Below are positions 17,678-28,148 of a stretch of DNA of 64,000 bases, one piece after another (within the stretch, counting starts at the first letter, position 1; every line of letters starts with the position of its first letter). Source of the DNA: Enterobacter sp. 638. GTDB lineage: Bacteria; Pseudomonadota; Gammaproteobacteria; Enterobacterales; Enterobacteriaceae. The DNA is taken from contig NC_009436.1 of NCBI RefSeq assembly GCF_000016325.1, positions 124,001-188,000 on the forward strand, written 5' to 3'. A program made the position numbers and the translations under genes. The notes beneath the pieces were generated by a model. The model worked only from the letters and a program-made list of their open reading frames with translations. It was not told the origin of the DNA and made no database searches.

Positions 17678-19222
17678 TTATTCCACGATGAACAGCGGCT
17701 TGCCAGTCATCTCTTTCGGGATTTCCATCCCCATCAGCGTCAACATGGTGGGCGCGATGTCAGAAAGCTTACCGCCTTCCACCGCTTTCAGAGATTTCTC
17801 ACCCACATAAATCAGCGGAACGGGCAGGTTTGTGTGCGCCGTATGCGCCTGGCCGGTCGACGGATCGCGCATCTGCTCAGCGTTACCGTGATCGGCGGTG
17901 ATCAGCAACTGACCGCCAACGGATTCAACGGCTTTGGCAACTTGCTCAACACAGTGGTCCAGGGTTTCAACCGCTTTCACTGCTGCTTCCATCACGCCGG
18001 TATGGCCAACCATATCGCCGTTAGGATAGTTACAGATAATGGTGTCGTATTTGCCACTTGTGATTGCCGCGACCAGTTTTTCAGTCAGCTCAGCAGAGCT
18101 CATTTCTGGCTGCAGATCGTACGTCGCCACTTTCGGGGAGTTAATCAGAATGCGGTCTTCGCCTTTGAACGGCTCTTCTACGCCGCCGTTAAAGAAGAAG
18201 GTCACGTGCGCGTATTTCTCGGTTTCGGAAATGCGCAGCTGCGTTTTGTCGTGCTTCGCCATCCACTCGCCAAGGGTGTTTGCCAGTGAAGCTGGTGGAT
18301 ATGCGCACGGCACTTTGATGTCAGCGGCGTATTCGGTCAGCATGATGAAGTTGAGGTTCACCACTTTCTTACGGGCGAAACCGTCAAAATCAGCATTCAC
18401 GAATGCACGGGTGATTTCACGCGCACGGTCGGCACGGAAGTTCATGAAGATCAGCGCATCGCCGTCTTCCATAGCGGCGTCAGCCTGGCCTTCAGCACGG
18501 ATCACGGTTGCTTTCACGAATTCGTCGTTCTCGTCACGCGCGTAAGCGGCTTCCAGACCGGCAACGGCGGTATCAAACTGGAACTCACCTTTTGCCATGG
18601 TCATCAGGTCATACGCTTGCTCAACGCGATCCCAGCGGTTATCGCGGTCCATTGCGTAGTAACGGCCAATGATCGAGGCAACACGGCCTTTGCCCAGCTC
18701 GGCAAATTTATCTTCAAAGGTTTGCAGGGAAGATTTGGCGCTGCGCGGTGGGGTGTCGCGACCGTCCAGGAAAGCATGCAGGTAGATTTTTTCTGCGCCG
18801 CGCTCGGCTGCCATTTCTACCATCGCCAGGATGTGATCTTCGTGGCTGTGAACGCCGCCCGCAGAGAGCAGACCCATAATGTGAACCGCTTTGCCTGCGC
18901 TCACGGCTTTATCGACAGCACCGGTCAGCGTAGGGTTGGAAAAGAACGTGCGTTCTTTAATTTCAACATCCAGACGGGTCAGGTCCTGATAAACAATGCG
19001 GCCCGCACCCAGGTTGACGTGTCCGACTTCGGAGTTGCCCATCTGGCGATCTGGCAGACCCACTTCCAGGCCGGACGCATCGATCAGGGTATGCGGACGT
19101 TGTGCCCACAGCGCATCCATTACCGGGGTTTTTGCGTTGAAAATGGCATTATCCTGGCTGTCTTCGCGATAGCCATAACCATCCAGAATCACCAGTACCA
19201 TAGGTTTTTTAGAAACCGACAT
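17678..19222 (-). CDS. gpmI: 2,3-bisphosphoglycerate-independent phosphoglycerate mutase
   Basis: A 514-aa glycolytic enzyme of the alkaline-phosphatase superfamily that interconverts 3- and 2-phosphoglycerate, dependent on manganese. The catalytic serine is in QMGNSEVGH; metal ligands lie in [11 protein letters not shown] near the N-terminus and in [11 protein letters not shown] and TAHTNLPVP near the C-terminus. I use the ATG at 19222, not the in-frame ATG at 19249, because GAGGA is nine bases upstream and the protein then has the exact E. coli length. It leads the gpmI-envC-yibQ group. Confidence 0.97.
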   Translation of the reverse strand: MSVSKKPMVLVILDGYGYREDSQDNAIFNAKTPVMDALWAQRPHTLIDASGLEVGLPDRQMGNSEVGHVNLGAGRIVYQDLTRLDVEIKERTFFSNPTLTGAVDKAVSAGKAVHIMGLLSAGGVHSHEDHILAMVEMAAERGAEKIYLHAFLDGRDTPPRSAKSSLQTFEDKFAELGKGRVASIIGRYYAMDRDNRWDRVEQAYDLMTMAKGEFQFDTAVAGLEAAYARDENDEFVKATVIRAEGQADAAMEDGDALIFMNFRADRAREITRAFVNADFDGFARKKVVNLNFIMLTEYAADIKVPCAYPPASLANTLGEWMAKHDKTQLRISETEKYAHVTFFFNGGVEEPFKGEDRILINSPKVATYDLQPEMSSAELTEKLVAAITSGKYDTIICNYPNGDMVGHTGVMEAAVKAVETLDHCVEQVAKAVESVGGQLLITADHGNAEQMRDPSTGQAHTAHTNLPVPLIYVGEKSLKAVEGGKLSDIAPTMLTLMGMEIPKEMTGKPLFIVE

Positions 19223-19469
19223 TGCGACATCCTCATGCTCAAGAGACAAAAAATTTGCGTAATTTTACTACAGCTGAATCGATAAAGTAGCCTCGGAAGA
19301 TCAAAGAATACGTAGGGACAGGGGCCATGAAGGCGATTTTGCATTATTTTTTTCGTGGCATGCCGCAGAAAATGGATTAGCTTATTCCCGCTGGCTGTAT
19401 TTGCCACACCGCACAGGTATACTCCTGTCCTGGTTTTTTTTATCACTACGTCGGGAGTTGTTACCCCCC

Positions 19470-19901
19470 ATGCAAGAAATTATGCAATTTGTTAGCCGCC
19501 ATCCGGTACTGAGTATCGCGTGGATTGGTTTACTGGCAGCTGTGCTGTTCACCACTTTCAAAGGCCTTACTTCTAAAGTTAAGGTTATCACTCGTGGCGA
19601 AGCAACGCGTCTTATCAATAAAGAAGACGCCGTCGTTGTGGACCTGCGTCAGCGTGATGATTTCCGTAAAGGTCATATTGCAGGTTCTATCAACCTGCTG
19701 CCTGCTGAAATCAAAGCAAACAATGTTGGTGAACTGGACAAGCATAAAGCGCAGCCGATTATCGTTGTCGACGGTACCGGTATGCAGGCGCAGGATCCGG
19801 CCAGCGCGCTGATCAAGGCGGGTTTTGAAAAGGTATACGTGCTGAAAGACGGCGTCTCCGGCTGGAGCGGCGAGAATCTGCCTTTAGTTCGCGGTAAATA
19901 A
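19470..19901 (+). CDS. yibN: Rhodanese-like membrane protein YibN without cysteine
   Basis: A 143-aa protein with one N-terminal membrane helix (about residues 13-30) and a rhodanese fold: [33 protein letters not shown] and [21 protein letters not shown]. The length equals E. coli YibN from the chosen ATG. The whole protein has no cysteine: the active-site loop reads [13 protein letters not shown], where E. coli YibN keeps one Cys in that loop (MQCQ). Classical sulfur transfer is therefore impossible, and a structural or binding role is more likely. It opens the yibN-grxC-secB-gpsA-cysE cluster, 13 bp before grxC. Confidence 0.93.
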   Translation: MQEIMQFVSRHPVLSIAWIGLLAAVLFTTFKGLTSKVKVITRGEATRLINKEDAVVVDLRQRDDFRKGHIAGSINLLPAEIKANNVGELDKHKAQPIIVVDGTGMQAQDPASALIKAGFEKVYVLKDGVSGWSGENLPLVRGK

Positions 19902-19914
19902 GAGGAACGACGTT

Positions 19915-20163
19915 ATGGCCAATATCGAAATGTACACCAAAGCGACCTGCCCGTTCTGCCATCGCGCGAAAGCGCTCCTGAGCAGCAAAGGCGTCACCTT
20001 TCAGGAACTGCCTATCGATGGCGACGCGGCAAAACGTGAAGAGATGATCAAACGTAGTGGCCGTACGACGGTTCCGCAGATTTTTATTGATGCGCAGCAC
20101 ATTGGCGGCTGTGATGACTTGTATGCGCTTGATGCACGTGGTGGGCTTGAACCCCTGCTGTAA
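19915..20163 (+). CDS. grxC: Glutaredoxin 3 (GrxC)
   Basis: An 82-aa cytoplasmic thioredoxin-fold protein that reduces disulfides and protein-glutathione adducts using glutathione. The redox motif CPFC is at residues 12-15; the glutathione-binding TTVPQIFID with cis-proline and GGCDDLYAL follow. AGAGGA precedes the start. One residue shorter than E. coli GrxC. Next is secB after 33 bp. Confidence 0.97.
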   Translation: MANIEMYTKATCPFCHRAKALLSSKGVTFQELPIDGDAAKREEMIKRSGRTTVPQIFIDAQHIGGCDDLYALDARGGLEPLL

Positions 20164-20196
20164 AAGCGTTTTAGGACAATTAAAAAGGGTATTTCC

Positions 20197-20664
20197 ATGT
20201 CAGAACAAAACAACAACGAAATGAGTTTCCAGATTCAGCGCATCTACACCAAGGATGTCTCTTTCGAAGCGCCAAATGCGCCGCATGTTTTCCAGAAAGA
20301 TTGGCAGCCAGAGGTTAAACTTGATCTTGATACTGCGTCTACCCAACTGGCAGACGACGTGTATGAAGTTGTACTGCGTGTGACCGTCACCGCCTCGCTG
20401 GGCGAAGAAACTGCATTCCTGTGCGAAGTACAGCAGGGCGGCATCTTCTCCGTGGGCGGCATTGAAGGTAATCAGCTGGCGCATTGCTTGGGTGCATACT
20501 GCCCGAACATTTTGTTCCCGTATGCTCGCGAATGCATCACCAGCCTGGTATCCCGCGGTACATTCCCGCAACTGAACCTTGCGCCAGTTAACTTTGATGC
20601 GCTGTTCATGAACTATCTGCAGCAGCAAGCTGGCGAAGGTACTGAAGAACATCAGGATGCCTGA
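20197..20664 (+). CDS. secB: Protein-export chaperone SecB
   Basis: A 155-aa cytosolic chaperone that forms a tetramer, binds unfolded precursors and hands them to SecA. Sequence matches E. coli SecB throughout: [22 protein letters not shown] near the start, [11 protein letters not shown] and [20 protein letters not shown] in the core, and [13 protein letters not shown] at the tail. Same length as E. coli. Its stop overlaps the gpsA start (TGATG), giving translational coupling. Confidence 0.98.
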   Translation: MSEQNNNEMSFQIQRIYTKDVSFEAPNAPHVFQKDWQPEVKLDLDTASTQLADDVYEVVLRVTVTASLGEETAFLCEVQQGGIFSVGGIEGNQLAHCLGAYCPNILFPYARECITSLVSRGTFPQLNLAPVNFDALFMNYLQQQAGEGTEEHQDA

Positions 20665-21683
20665 TGAGTACAGTTAATGCGTCAATGACTGTGATCGGTG
20701 CCGGCTCGTACGGCACTGCTCTTGCTATTACCCTGGCAAGAAATGGTCACGAAGTGGTGCTTTGGGGCCACGATCCTAAACATATCGCGACGTTACAACA
20801 CGATCGCTGCAATGTTGCGTTCCTTCCTGATGTTCCTTTTCCTGATTCGCTGCACCTCGAAAGCGATCTCGCTACGGCGCTTGCTGCCAGCCGCAATATC
20901 TTAGTTGTCGTGCCAAGCCATGTGTTTGGTCAGGTGCTGCACCAGATCAAGCCGCTGATGCGTGCTGATGCGCGTATCGTGTGGGCAACGAAAGGACTGG
21001 AAGCGGAAACGGGACGTCTGTTGCAGGATGTGGCCCGTGAAGTGCTGGGTGACGATATTCCGCTGGCGGTGATCTCCGGACCGACGTTTGCCAAAGAGCT
21101 GGCCGCTGGCCTGCCGACGGCAATCTCTCTGGCGTCAACCGATCAAACCTTCTCCGACGATCTCCAGCATTTGCTGCACTGCGGCAAAAGCTTCCGCGTC
21201 TACAGCAACCCGGATTTTATCGGCGTGCAGCTGGGCGGCGCGGTGAAGAACGTTATCGCGATCGGCGCGGGTATGTCTGACGGTATCGGCTTTGGCGCGA
21301 ATGCGCGTACGGCATTGATCACCCGTGGACTGACCGAGATGTCGCGTCTTGGCGAAGCCTTAGGCGCCGATCCTGCCACCTTTATGGGTATGGCCGGTTT
21401 AGGCGATCTGGTGCTGACCTGTACCGACAACCAGTCTCGTAACCGCCGCTTTGGCATGATGCTCGGACAGGGCATGGATGTGATGGGCGCGCAGGAAAAG
21501 ATTGGTCAGGTGGTTGAAGGCTATCGCAATACCAAAGAAGTTCGGGAATTGGCGCACCGTTTTGGTGTCGAAATGCCAATAACCGAGGAAATTTATCAGG
21601 TATTGTATTGCGGAAAAAATGCGCGCGAGGCAGCATTGACCTTATTAGGTCGCTCACGCAAGGAAGAGCGCAGCAGTAGCTAA
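20664..21683 (+). CDS. gpsA: Glycerol-3-phosphate dehydrogenase [NAD(P)+] (GpsA)
   Basis: A 339-aa cytosolic enzyme that makes sn-glycerol 3-phosphate from dihydroxyacetone phosphate for phospholipid synthesis. The N-terminal Rossmann loop is [13 protein letters not shown]; the substrate domain has [16 protein letters not shown], the catalytic lysine in [12 protein letters not shown] and [12 protein letters not shown]. Same length as the E. coli enzyme. It is coupled to secB and followed by cysE after 75 bp that include a hairpin. Confidence 0.98.
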   Translation: MSTVNASMTVIGAGSYGTALAITLARNGHEVVLWGHDPKHIATLQHDRCNVAFLPDVPFPDSLHLESDLATALAASRNILVVVPSHVFGQVLHQIKPLMRADARIVWATKGLEAETGRLLQDVAREVLGDDIPLAVISGPTFAKELAAGLPTAISLASTDQTFSDDLQHLLHCGKSFRVYSNPDFIGVQLGGAVKNVIAIGAGMSDGIGFGANARTALITRGLTEMSRLGEALGADPATFMGMAGLGDLVLTCTDNQSRNRRFGMMLGQGMDVMGAQEKIGQVVEGYRNTKEVRELAHRFGVEMPITEEIYQVLYCGKNAREAALTLLGRSRKEERSSS

Positions 21684-21711
21684 TGCAGGGAAACGTTGTC
21701 GCCCAACGGCA

Positions 21712-21731
21712 CGGCCAGCAGAGACTGGCCG
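21712..21731 (+). other. Hairpin in the gpsA-cysE gap
   Basis: Perfect 7-bp stem CGGCCAG / CTGGCCG with a 6-nt loop, 28 bases after the gpsA stop codon. There is no U-run, so it is more likely an mRNA-stabilising or pausing structure than a terminator. cysE has its own GGAG site about ten bases before ATG. Confidence 0.5.
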
Positions 21732-21758
21732 GTCGTCTAATTACGCCTGGAGTATGCA

Positions 21759-22580
21759 ATGCCGTGTGAAGAACTGGATATCGTCTGGAACAATATTAAA
21801 GCCGAAGCCCGGGCTTTAGCCGACTGCGAGCCTATGCTGGCCAGTTTTTACCACGCGACGTTACTCAAGCATGAAGATCTCGGCAGCGCCCTGAGCTATA
21901 TGCTCGCGAACAAACTCGCTTCTTCAATCATGCCCGCCATTGCCATTCGCGAAGTCGTTGAAGAGGCGTATGCCGCCGACCCCGAAATGATCGCTTCTGC
22001 GGCCTGTGATATTCAGGCCGTGCGAACGCGCGACCCGGCGGTGGATAAATACTCCACGCCGCTGCTGTACCTCAAAGGTTTTCACGCCCTGCAGGCTTAC
22101 CGCATCGGCCACTGGCTGTGGAACGAAGGCCGTCGTGCGCTGGCTATTTTCCTGCAAAATCAGGTTTCCGTGACCTTCCAGGTGGATATTCACCCGGCAG
22201 CGAAAATCGGTCGCGGCATCATGCTCGACCACGCCACCGGCATTGTTGTCGGTGAGACGGCGGTTATCGAAGATGACGTGTCCATTCTGCAATCCGTGAC
22301 CCTTGGCGGTACGGGCAAAACCAGTGGCGATCGCCATCCAAAGATTCGCGAAGGCGTGATGATTGGCGCGGGCGCGAAAATTCTCGGCAATATTGAAGTC
22401 GGACGTGGCGCGAAGATTGGCGCAGGTTCTGTTGTGCTTCAACCCGTTCCACCGCACACCACCGCCGCAGGCGTGCCAGCGCGAATCGTGGGCAAACCCG
22501 AGAGTGATAAACCGGCGATGGATATGGATCAGCATTTCAACGGCATTCACCATACCTTCGAGTATGGTGACGGTATCTAG
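21759..22580 (+). CDS. cysE: Serine O-acetyltransferase (CysE)
   Basis: A 273-aa enzyme that acetylates L-serine with acetyl-CoA to make O-acetylserine, the committed step of cysteine synthesis; it normally forms a complex with CysK. An N-terminal helical domain precedes a left-handed beta-helix of hexapeptide repeats (about residues 145-250). Active-site region: [22 protein letters not shown]. The C-terminal tail ends in YGDGI; the final Ile is the one that inserts into CysK. Same length as E. coli CysE. It converges on trmL with a 4-bp overlap. Confidence 0.97.
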   Translation: MPCEELDIVWNNIKAEARALADCEPMLASFYHATLLKHEDLGSALSYMLANKLASSIMPAIAIREVVEEAYAADPEMIASAACDIQAVRTRDPAVDKYSTPLLYLKGFHALQAYRIGHWLWNEGRRALAIFLQNQVSVTFQVDIHPAAKIGRGIMLDHATGIVVGETAVIEDDVSILQSVTLGGTGKTSGDRHPKIREGVMIGAGAKILGNIEVGRGAKIGAGSVVLQPVPPHTTAAGVPARIVGKPESDKPAMDMDQHFNGIHHTFEYGDGI

Positions 22581-23050
22581 CTTCTGAGCACGGCGCCGGC
22601 ATATCCCAGCTGGCGCCAGGCTTCATACACCACGACCGACACCGCATTAGACAAATTCATGCTGCGGCTGTCCGGCATCATTGGAATACGGATTTTTTGC
22701 TCAGCGGGCAGAACATCCAGAATAGTGGCTGGCAGGCCACGCGTCTCCGGACCAAACATCAGATAATCGCCTTCCTGATAACTCACTGCGCTGTGCGCCG
22801 GTGTGCCTTTGGTCGTCAGAGCAAACATGCGCTGCGGATTTTCCGCTGCCACAAAGGCCGCGTAATCGTGATGGCGAACGACGGCCGTAAATTCATGATA
22901 ATCCAGTCCCGCGCGGCGCAGGCGTTTGTCGTCCCACGTAAAGCCCATCGGCTCAATGATATGTAGACGAAAACCGGTATTGGCACACAGGCGAATGATA
23001 TTGCCGGTATTAGGCGGAATTTCTGGTTCGAATAGTACGATGTTAAGCAT
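22577..23050 (-). CDS. trmL: tRNA (cytidine/uridine-2'-O-)-methyltransferase TrmL
   Basis: A 157-aa SPOUT-family enzyme that methylates the wobble ribose of tRNA-Leu isoacceptors with S-adenosylmethionine. Motifs of the knotted fold: [21 protein letters not shown] at the start, [10 protein letters not shown] in the middle, and [26 protein letters not shown] near the end, which forms the SAM-binding knot. Length matches E. coli TrmL (formerly YibK). It is a single gene on the minus strand that converges on cysE. Confidence 0.96.
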   Translation of the reverse strand: MLNIVLFEPEIPPNTGNIIRLCANTGFRLHIIEPMGFTWDDKRLRRAGLDYHEFTAVVRHHDYAAFVAAENPQRMFALTTKGTPAHSAVSYQEGDYLMFGPETRGLPATILDVLPAEQKIRIPMMPDSRSMNLSNAVSVVVYEAWRQLGYAGAVLRS

Positions 23051-23119
23051 GCTGTCCCCTGGAGCCTATCCCGTTAGGCTCTGAAAAATACGGGGGCAGG
23101 ATAGCAGAATCTGCATCTT

Positions 23120-23157
23120 TTCTCCCTCTCCCTGTGGGAGAGGGGTGGGGTGAGGGC
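23120..23157. repeat. REP-like palindrome between trmL and lldD
   Basis: CCCTCTCCC TGT GGGAGAGGG (23124-23144) followed by GTGGGGTGAGGG. The same core occurs near 27111, 29361 and 34186. It lies just beyond the lldD stop codon, a usual REP/BIME position at the end of an operon, where such elements protect mRNA 3' ends. Confidence 0.85.
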
Positions 23158-23175
23158 AACAGACGACCACAACAC

Positions 23176-24363
23176 TTAAGCGGCCGTTCCCTGCGCCAGC
23201 GGTGCCAGCCCCGAAGGAATTCGGCTCAACTCTTGTACCAGCGAGTCTTTGCTGATTTCACTGATGGTCTTCGCACCGGTCAGGGTCATCGCCACTTTCA
23301 TCTCTTTTTCGATCAGGTTCAGCAGATTCGCCACGCCCGCCTGGCCATGCGTCGCCAGCGCGTACAGATATGCACGGCCCAGCAGCACGCTGTCTGCGCC
23401 CAATGCAATCATGCGTACCACGTCCAGCCCGTTACGAATGCCGCTGTCGGCCAGGATCGCGATATCACCTTTGACCGCATCGGCAATTGCAGGCAGGGCG
23501 CGTGCAGAAGAGAGCACGCCGTCCAGCTGGCGTCCACCGTGGTTCGACACCACAATCCCATCTGCGCCAAAGCGCACCGCATCGCGGGCATCTTCCGGGT
23601 CGAGGATCCCTTTGATCACCATCGGACCATCCCAGAATTCGCGGATCCACTCCAGGTCTTTCCATGAAATCGACGGATCGAAGTTATTTGCCAGCCAGCC
23701 AATGTAATCCTCAAGCCCGGTTGGCTTGCCGAGATAAGCCGAGATATTCCCCAGATCGTGCGGGCGGCCGTTAACGCCGACATCCCACGCCCATTGCGGA
23801 TGCGTCACCGCCTGCCAGTAACGACGCATCGCCGCATTCGCACCGCTCATTCCGGAGTGTGCATCGCGATAACGCGCGCCCGGCGTGGGCATATCGACGG
23901 TAAACACCAGCGTTGAACAACCCGCCGCTTTGGCGCGCTCCAGCGCGTTACGCATAAAACCTCGATCGCGCAGGACGTACAGCTGAAACCACATCGGGCG
24001 CTTGATGGTGGGCGCGACTTCTTCAATCGGACAGACGGAAACGGTCGAAAGCGTAAACGGGATCCCTCTTGCATCCGCTGCTGCTGCCGCCTGGACCTCG
24101 CCACGGCGTGCGTACATTCCACACAACCCCACGGGCGCAAGGGCTACGGGCATCGACAGCGTCTCGTTGAAGAGTTTTGTCTCAAGGCTCAGATCGGACA
24201 TATTTTTCAGCACGCGCTGGCGCAAAGCCACCTCTGACAAATCTTCTACGTTGCGACGCAGGGTGTGTTCCGAATAGGCCCCGCCGTCAATGTAGTGGAA
24301 CAGGAACGGAGGCAGGATGCGCTGCGCCGCTGCGCGATAGTCACTGGCTGCGGAAATAATCAT
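23176..24363 (-). CDS. lldD: Quinone-dependent L-lactate dehydrogenase (LldD)
   Basis: A 395-aa FMN enzyme of the alpha-hydroxy-acid oxidase family, associated with the inner membrane, that oxidises L-lactate to pyruvate and passes electrons to quinone. Motifs: [29 protein letters not shown], and the signature [10 protein letters not shown] containing the catalytic His and Arg. Same size as E. coli LldD. Its ATG overlaps the lldR stop (24360-24363). It is the last gene of lldPRD. Confidence 0.97.
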   Translation of the reverse strand: MIISAASDYRAAAQRILPPFLFHYIDGGAYSEHTLRRNVEDLSEVALRQRVLKNMSDLSLETKLFNETLSMPVALAPVGLCGMYARRGEVQAAAAADARGIPFTLSTVSVCPIEEVAPTIKRPMWFQLYVLRDRGFMRNALERAKAAGCSTLVFTVDMPTPGARYRDAHSGMSGANAAMRRYWQAVTHPQWAWDVGVNGRPHDLGNISAYLGKPTGLEDYIGWLANNFDPSISWKDLEWIREFWDGPMVIKGILDPEDARDAVRFGADGIVVSNHGGRQLDGVLSSARALPAIADAVKGDIAILADSGIRNGLDVVRMIALGADSVLLGRAYLYALATHGQAGVANLLNLIEKEMKVAMTLTGAKTISEISKDSLVQELSRIPSGLAPLAQGTAA

Positions 24364-25133
24364 GCGTTGTTCTCCCTGGAAATATCATGATCGCCTGGCA
24401 GGCGGGTAATACGCGCCTGTCGGGCCTGATCTTCATCGAATCGTTTAATGGTGGTGTGCACAAAACCCAGATGCGCCATCATTGCTTTGCGCGCGGCGTC
24501 GGCATCACCGGCCAGAATGGCGTTCAGCACCGCTTCGTGCTGTTCGGTCAACTGTGCGAAAACCGGCGGCACCAGATACATGCGCTGGCGGCTCTGCTTA
24601 ACGGACGATTGCAGCAGATCGAAAAACCCGCGCATGGTTTGCAGCAGCACCACGTTGTGTGAGGCTTCGGCAATCGCCAGATGAAAGCGGACGTCAGCCT
24701 GCGAGGCGATATCCGGGTCGCTGCTTTGCGTGGCTTCAAAGCAGGCTTTGAGCTTCTCCTTGTCGCTGTCCGTAGCGCGCATCGCCGCATGCCAGGCGGT
24801 GCTGGTTTCAATCGCGTGGCGCGCTTCCAGAATGTCGAAACTGTAATCGGGGTCGTTCTCCATCAGCGTCTTCAGCGGCTGGACGATGTTTTGCTCGGAC
24901 CAGTCGTCGTGCTGCCAGCGCACAAACGTCCCGCCGCCACGACGACTCAGCAGCACCCCTTCGCTGGTCAGCGTCGCTAGCGCTTCGCGCAGTGAATTAC
25001 GCGACACGCCAAGCTGGGCGGCCAGCTGGCGCTCGGCGGGCAATTTCATGCCCGCTTCCAGCTGTAGTTCTTCAATCAGCGCCCGCACGCGAGAGGCGAT
25101 CTCGTCGGACAGGCGTTTGGGCATCACTATCAT
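24360..25133 (-). CDS. lldR: L-lactate-responsive GntR/FadR regulator LldR
   Basis: A 257-aa transcription factor. A winged helix (about residues 1-75, with [22 protein letters not shown]) is followed by an all-helical FCD ligand domain (about 90-235) whose conserved Asp and His residues ([12 protein letters not shown], then HEAVLNAI) bind a metal and lactate. In E. coli LldR represses and, with lactate, helps to activate lldPRD. Two operator-like palindromes lie upstream of lldP. Starts and stops overlap both neighbours by 4 bp. Confidence 0.95.
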   Translation of the reverse strand: MIVMPKRLSDEIASRVRALIEELQLEAGMKLPAERQLAAQLGVSRNSLREALATLTSEGVLLSRRGGGTFVRWQHDDWSEQNIVQPLKTLMENDPDYSFDILEARHAIETSTAWHAAMRATDSDKEKLKACFEATQSSDPDIASQADVRFHLAIAEASHNVVLLQTMRGFFDLLQSSVKQSRQRMYLVPPVFAQLTEQHEAVLNAILAGDADAARKAMMAHLGFVHTTIKRFDEDQARQARITRLPGDHDISRENNA

Positions 25134-26785
25134 GGAATCATCCAGGTTAAGACGTAAGCCTGCAACGTAGTGATAACGCCGACCATGCAGGTGAAAATCA
25201 AGCTGTGTTTAACGGTAAAGCGGAACAGATCCGACTCTTTCCCGACCAGTCCCACCGCGGCACAGGCAATGGCGATGGACTGCGGAGAAATCATCTTGCC
25301 CGTTACGCCGCCCGTGGTGTTAGCGGCGACTAAGAGTACGTCCGATACGCCAATCTGCTGAGCGGCGGTCGCCTGCAAAGCGGCAAACAGTGCGTTTGAT
25401 GACGTATCCGAACCGGTCAGGAACACCCCCAGCCAGCCGAGGAACGGCGAGAAAAAGGTAAACGCATGGCCAGTGTGGGCGAGCGCTAATGCCAGCGTTG
25501 ATGACAGGCCGGAATAGTTCGAGATAAACGCGAATGCCAGCACCATCCCGATGGAGTAAATCGGCAGCGCCAGTTCCTTCAGCGTGCTGGCAAAAGTCTG
25601 TATCGCCGCTGCAGGCTTCATGCGTAGCCATACGATGGAAAGGATAGCGGCAAACAGAATCGCCGTGCCAGTGGCGGAGAACCAGTCGAATTTATACACC
25701 GCAGCATACGGCGTGGCGGCGTGAACCACGGGCGGCATACGCGCCACCATTTTGTCGAGGAACGGCACGGAGATGTTGATCACCATGTCATACAGTGCGC
25801 CGCCTGGGGCGAACAGCGCTTTAAACGGTGGCACGCTCCACAGGGTGACGGTGGCCGTCAGAAACAGGAACGGCGACCAGGCGCGAACAATCTGCCCAAC
25901 GGTGTAATTCGTGCGTGCCAGCGTTTGATCGACTTGTGACGCACCCATATCGCCAAAGCGGAAGACGCGCACCGGCTGCCAGCGTCGCAGGAACAGGGTA
26001 AGACACACCAGCGACACCAGAGACGAGATAATGTCCGGCAGTTCCGGACCAATGAAGTTCGAGCTGAGGTACTGCGCGATGGCGAATGAGCCGCCTGCGA
26101 CCATAACCGCAGGCCAGGTCTCTTTTACACCACGCCAGCCGTCCATAATCGCCATGATCCAGAACAGCACGATAATGGTCAGGAACGGCAGTTGGCGACC
26201 CACCATTTGGCCGATTTCGAAGCTGTCCAGGCCGGTGACCTGTCCGGCAACCAGAATCGGGATGCCCATCGCGCCAAATGCCACTGGTGCCGTGTTAACG
26301 ATCAGGCACAGACCTGCCGCGTACAGCGGATTAAAGCCCAGCCCCACCAGCAGTGCAGCGGTAATCGCCACCGGTGCGCCAAATCCTGCGGCCCCTTCGA
26401 GGAAGGCCCCGAAGCAGAAGCCGACGATCAGCATTTGCAGGCGTTGGTCCGGGGTGATGGACAAAATCGACGAGCGGATAATGTCAAACTGCCCGGTTTT
26501 CACCGAGATTTTATAGACAAATACCGCGGCAATAATAATCCACGCAATGGGCCACAGACCGTAGAAGAAGCCATAGATGACGGACGCCAGTGCGCGATCG
26601 ACCGGCATTTTGTAGAACAACAGCGCTACCGCGAGCGCGATAGCGACGGTATACGTCGCGGCCAAATAGCCTTTCAGCTTGAGCTTAATCAGGGCGAAGA
26701 AAAAGAACAGGATCGGTAGCGATGCGATCAGGCTAGACAACCAAATATTCCCGGCCGGATCGTAGTTTTGTTGCCAGAGGCTCAT
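25130..26785 (-). CDS. lldP: L-lactate permease (LldP)
   Basis: A 551-aa inner-membrane transporter of the lactate permease family with about 12-14 transmembrane segments. It imports L-lactate, and probably D-lactate and glycolate, with protons. Typical stretches are [35 protein letters not shown] and [22 protein letters not shown] chose the second methionine (26785), which has an AGGAG site and gives the E. coli length; the in-frame upstream ATG would add seven residues. First gene of the lactate operon. Confidence 0.96.
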   Translation of the reverse strand: MSLWQQNYDPAGNIWLSSLIASLPILFFFFALIKLKLKGYLAATYTVAIALAVALLFYKMPVDRALASVIYGFFYGLWPIAWIIIAAVFVYKISVKTGQFDIIRSSILSITPDQRLQMLIVGFCFGAFLEGAAGFGAPVAITAALLVGLGFNPLYAAGLCLIVNTAPVAFGAMGIPILVAGQVTGLDSFEIGQMVGRQLPFLTIIVLFWIMAIMDGWRGVKETWPAVMVAGGSFAIAQYLSSNFIGPELPDIISSLVSLVCLTLFLRRWQPVRVFRFGDMGASQVDQTLARTNYTVGQIVRAWSPFLFLTATVTLWSVPPFKALFAPGGALYDMVINISVPFLDKMVARMPPVVHAATPYAAVYKFDWFSATGTAILFAAILSIVWLRMKPAAAIQTFASTLKELALPIYSIGMVLAFAFISNYSGLSSTLALALAHTGHAFTFFSPFLGWLGVFLTGSDTSSNALFAALQATAAQQIGVSDVLLVAANTTGGVTGKMISPQSIAIACAAVGLVGKESDLFRFTVKHSLIFTCMVGVITTLQAYVLTWMIP

Positions 26786-26859
26786 TGCAGGTCTCCTGTG
26801 GACCACACGCTCAGCGTCGCGGTGAGTCTATGCTCATCTCGGCGTCACATTGAGTGTAA

Positions 26860-26876
26860 AAGTGGTCCTGCCAATA
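26860..26876. promoter_or_regulatory. LldR operator-like site O2
   Basis: The palindrome TGGTCCTGCCAA (26863-26874) lies about 75 bp upstream of the lldP start and matches the TGGTnnnACCA type core of E. coli LldR operators with one change. It is close to where the transcript should begin, as O2 is in E. coli. Confidence 0.6.
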
Positions 26877-26984
26877 GTGTGATGTAGGGTTAATGACAAT
26901 GAATGGTTAATCAAATGTTATGGGTAGGCAATGGGTTTGTGAGCGGAATTTGCGGGAATGTGAAGCGTTGTACGATTAGAAAGG

Positions 26985-27001
26985 GGATTGGTTGGGCCAA
27001 T
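26985..27001. promoter_or_regulatory. LldR operator-like site O1
   Basis: ATTGGTTGGGCCAAT (26987-27001), read on the minus strand as AATTGGCCCAACCAAT, is similar to the E. coli LldR operator. It lies about 125 bp upstream of the second site, close to the separation of O1 and O2 in E. coli (near -105 and +22), which fits DNA looping. Confidence 0.6.
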
Positions 27002-27022
27002 TTAACGCGGAGGCAGTTTGAT

Positions 27023-27133
27023 ACTCTCACTCCCACACTCTCCCACGTGAGAGGGATAAGCCAGGTCAAGAGCAGTGCTCGGATCGTGCTGGGGAAGGTC
27101 TTGAACAATTCCCTCTCCGGTGGGGAGAGGGAA
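27023..27133. repeat. Paired REP-like palindromes between lldP and yibL
   Basis: Two related palindromes: an imperfect one near 27038-27055 (CTCTCCCAC / GTGAGAGGG) and a perfect one at 27109-27133 (TTCCCTCTCC / GGAGAGGGAA). They share the core of the elements at 23120, 29332 and 34186. The pair ends 5 bp before the yibL stop codon, so it looks like a BIME after yibL and before the lld promoter. Together with the operators it accounts for the 352-bp gap. Confidence 0.75.
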
Positions 27134-27137
27134 AATA

Positions 27138-27500
27138 TTAGAACGCAGTCTTACAGAAACCCGTCATCTCTTGCAGGCCCATTTCACGGCCCAGCTCAGT
27201 CATCGGGTGTACGACGACCAGACCGCGCGCGCTTTTCTTCAGCTTGCCCAGGTCGGCTTGTTCTTTTTTGGTGATCGCACGGCGATGCGGCATGCCCATC
27301 AGCTTTTGTGCTTCTTTGCTCAGCTTATGGCCTTTAACAGCGCGCAGACGCTCGATTTCGCCTTCGAGTTTCTCTTTCTCTTTTTCAAGCTCTGCATATT
27401 TTTCGGCAGATTCAACAAGAGACATATCAGCCTGCTGGTGGCGGATCAGATCCAGACGGTCACTCAGGCGTTTAATTTCGTTCTTTTCGACTTCTTTCAT
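27138..27500 (-). CDS. yibL: Ribosome-associated protein family YibL
   Basis: A 120-aa highly charged protein, same length as E. coli YibL. The first half (about residues 3-60) is a Lys/Glu-rich coiled coil ([23 protein letters not shown]); the conserved tail reads [25 protein letters not shown]. coli YibL has been reported in ribosome-associated fractions; its molecular job is not settled. ATG 27500 is preferred to the GTG just upstream. It is 57 bp after mtlR; E. coli has yibT in that gap and there is no room for it here. Confidence 0.9.
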   Translation of the reverse strand: MKEVEKNEIKRLSDRLDLIRHQQADMSLVESAEKYAELEKEKEKLEGEIERLRAVKGHKLSKEAQKLMGMPHRRAITKKEQADLGKLKKSARGLVVVHPMTELGREMGLQEMTGFCKTAF

Positions 27501-27557
27501 CACATATAGCTCTAAAAACGGGGGAATTACAGGAAGGATACACCAATGTGCGCGGTC

Positions 27558-28148
27558 TTACTTCTGAAACGCTTTCTTTAAGCTGATTCGGGAAATCAGC
27601 TCAGTCAGGGAAAGGACCATTGTTGACCGCATAACCTGTTGATAACGAAGCTTTTGCATCGCATACAGCTCAGGATCGCTGTTATCGAAATGAGGAGCAG
27701 GCGGCAGCGCGGTGACGCAATGTAATTCGCCGAAAGGCCCAAGAATTTCGTCATCGGTAAAGGCGTATTCATTGCCGTCGTGATTTAACTCTTCGCGCAG
27801 CGCCATCAGCAATTCAGCATCTTCATATTCATGCCTGCTGAGCACGCCAAGGCCATAAATCAGCTTCAGGCGGACTGACAAATCGCCCAGCGGTCCGTCT
27901 CCGTCCAGTAACGGTTCTACAGCATATTTTACCGCGTAGTCGTCTTTGCGAAACACCTGAAGAACCAGAATATTGACCGCCTCAGTAAGTAACTCGACGG
28001 CAGCAATCAGGAAACTTCGTACGGTTTTGCCAGCATTCAGACGCTCAAGCACACGATTTTCAAAGGCCTGGGTTTGTTCCATTATTGCCTGCATATCTGA
28101 CAATCTATCCATCGGGCGCAGGGTGACCTGCGCCAGAACCTGCATCAT
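27558..28148 (-). CDS. mtlR: Mannitol operon repressor MtlR
   Basis: A 196-aa all-helical protein of the MtlR/FumE family that represses mtlADR. It has no classical DNA-binding motif, as is usual in this family. Strongly conserved stretches are QTQAFENRVLERLNAGKTVRSFLIAAVELLTEAVN (positions about 25-60) and YAFTDDEILGPFGELHCV. Its start overlaps the mtlD stop (TAATG); a second ATG follows directly. It is last in the mtlADR operon. Confidence 0.95.
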   Translation of the reverse strand: MMQVLAQVTLRPMDRLSDMQAIMEQTQAFENRVLERLNAGKTVRSFLIAAVELLTEAVNILVLQVFRKDDYAVKYAVEPLLDGDGPLGDLSVRLKLIYGLGVLSRHEYEDAELLMALREELNHDGNEYAFTDDEILGPFGELHCVTALPPAPHFDNSDPELYAMQKLRYQQVMRSTMVLSLTELISRISLKKAFQK

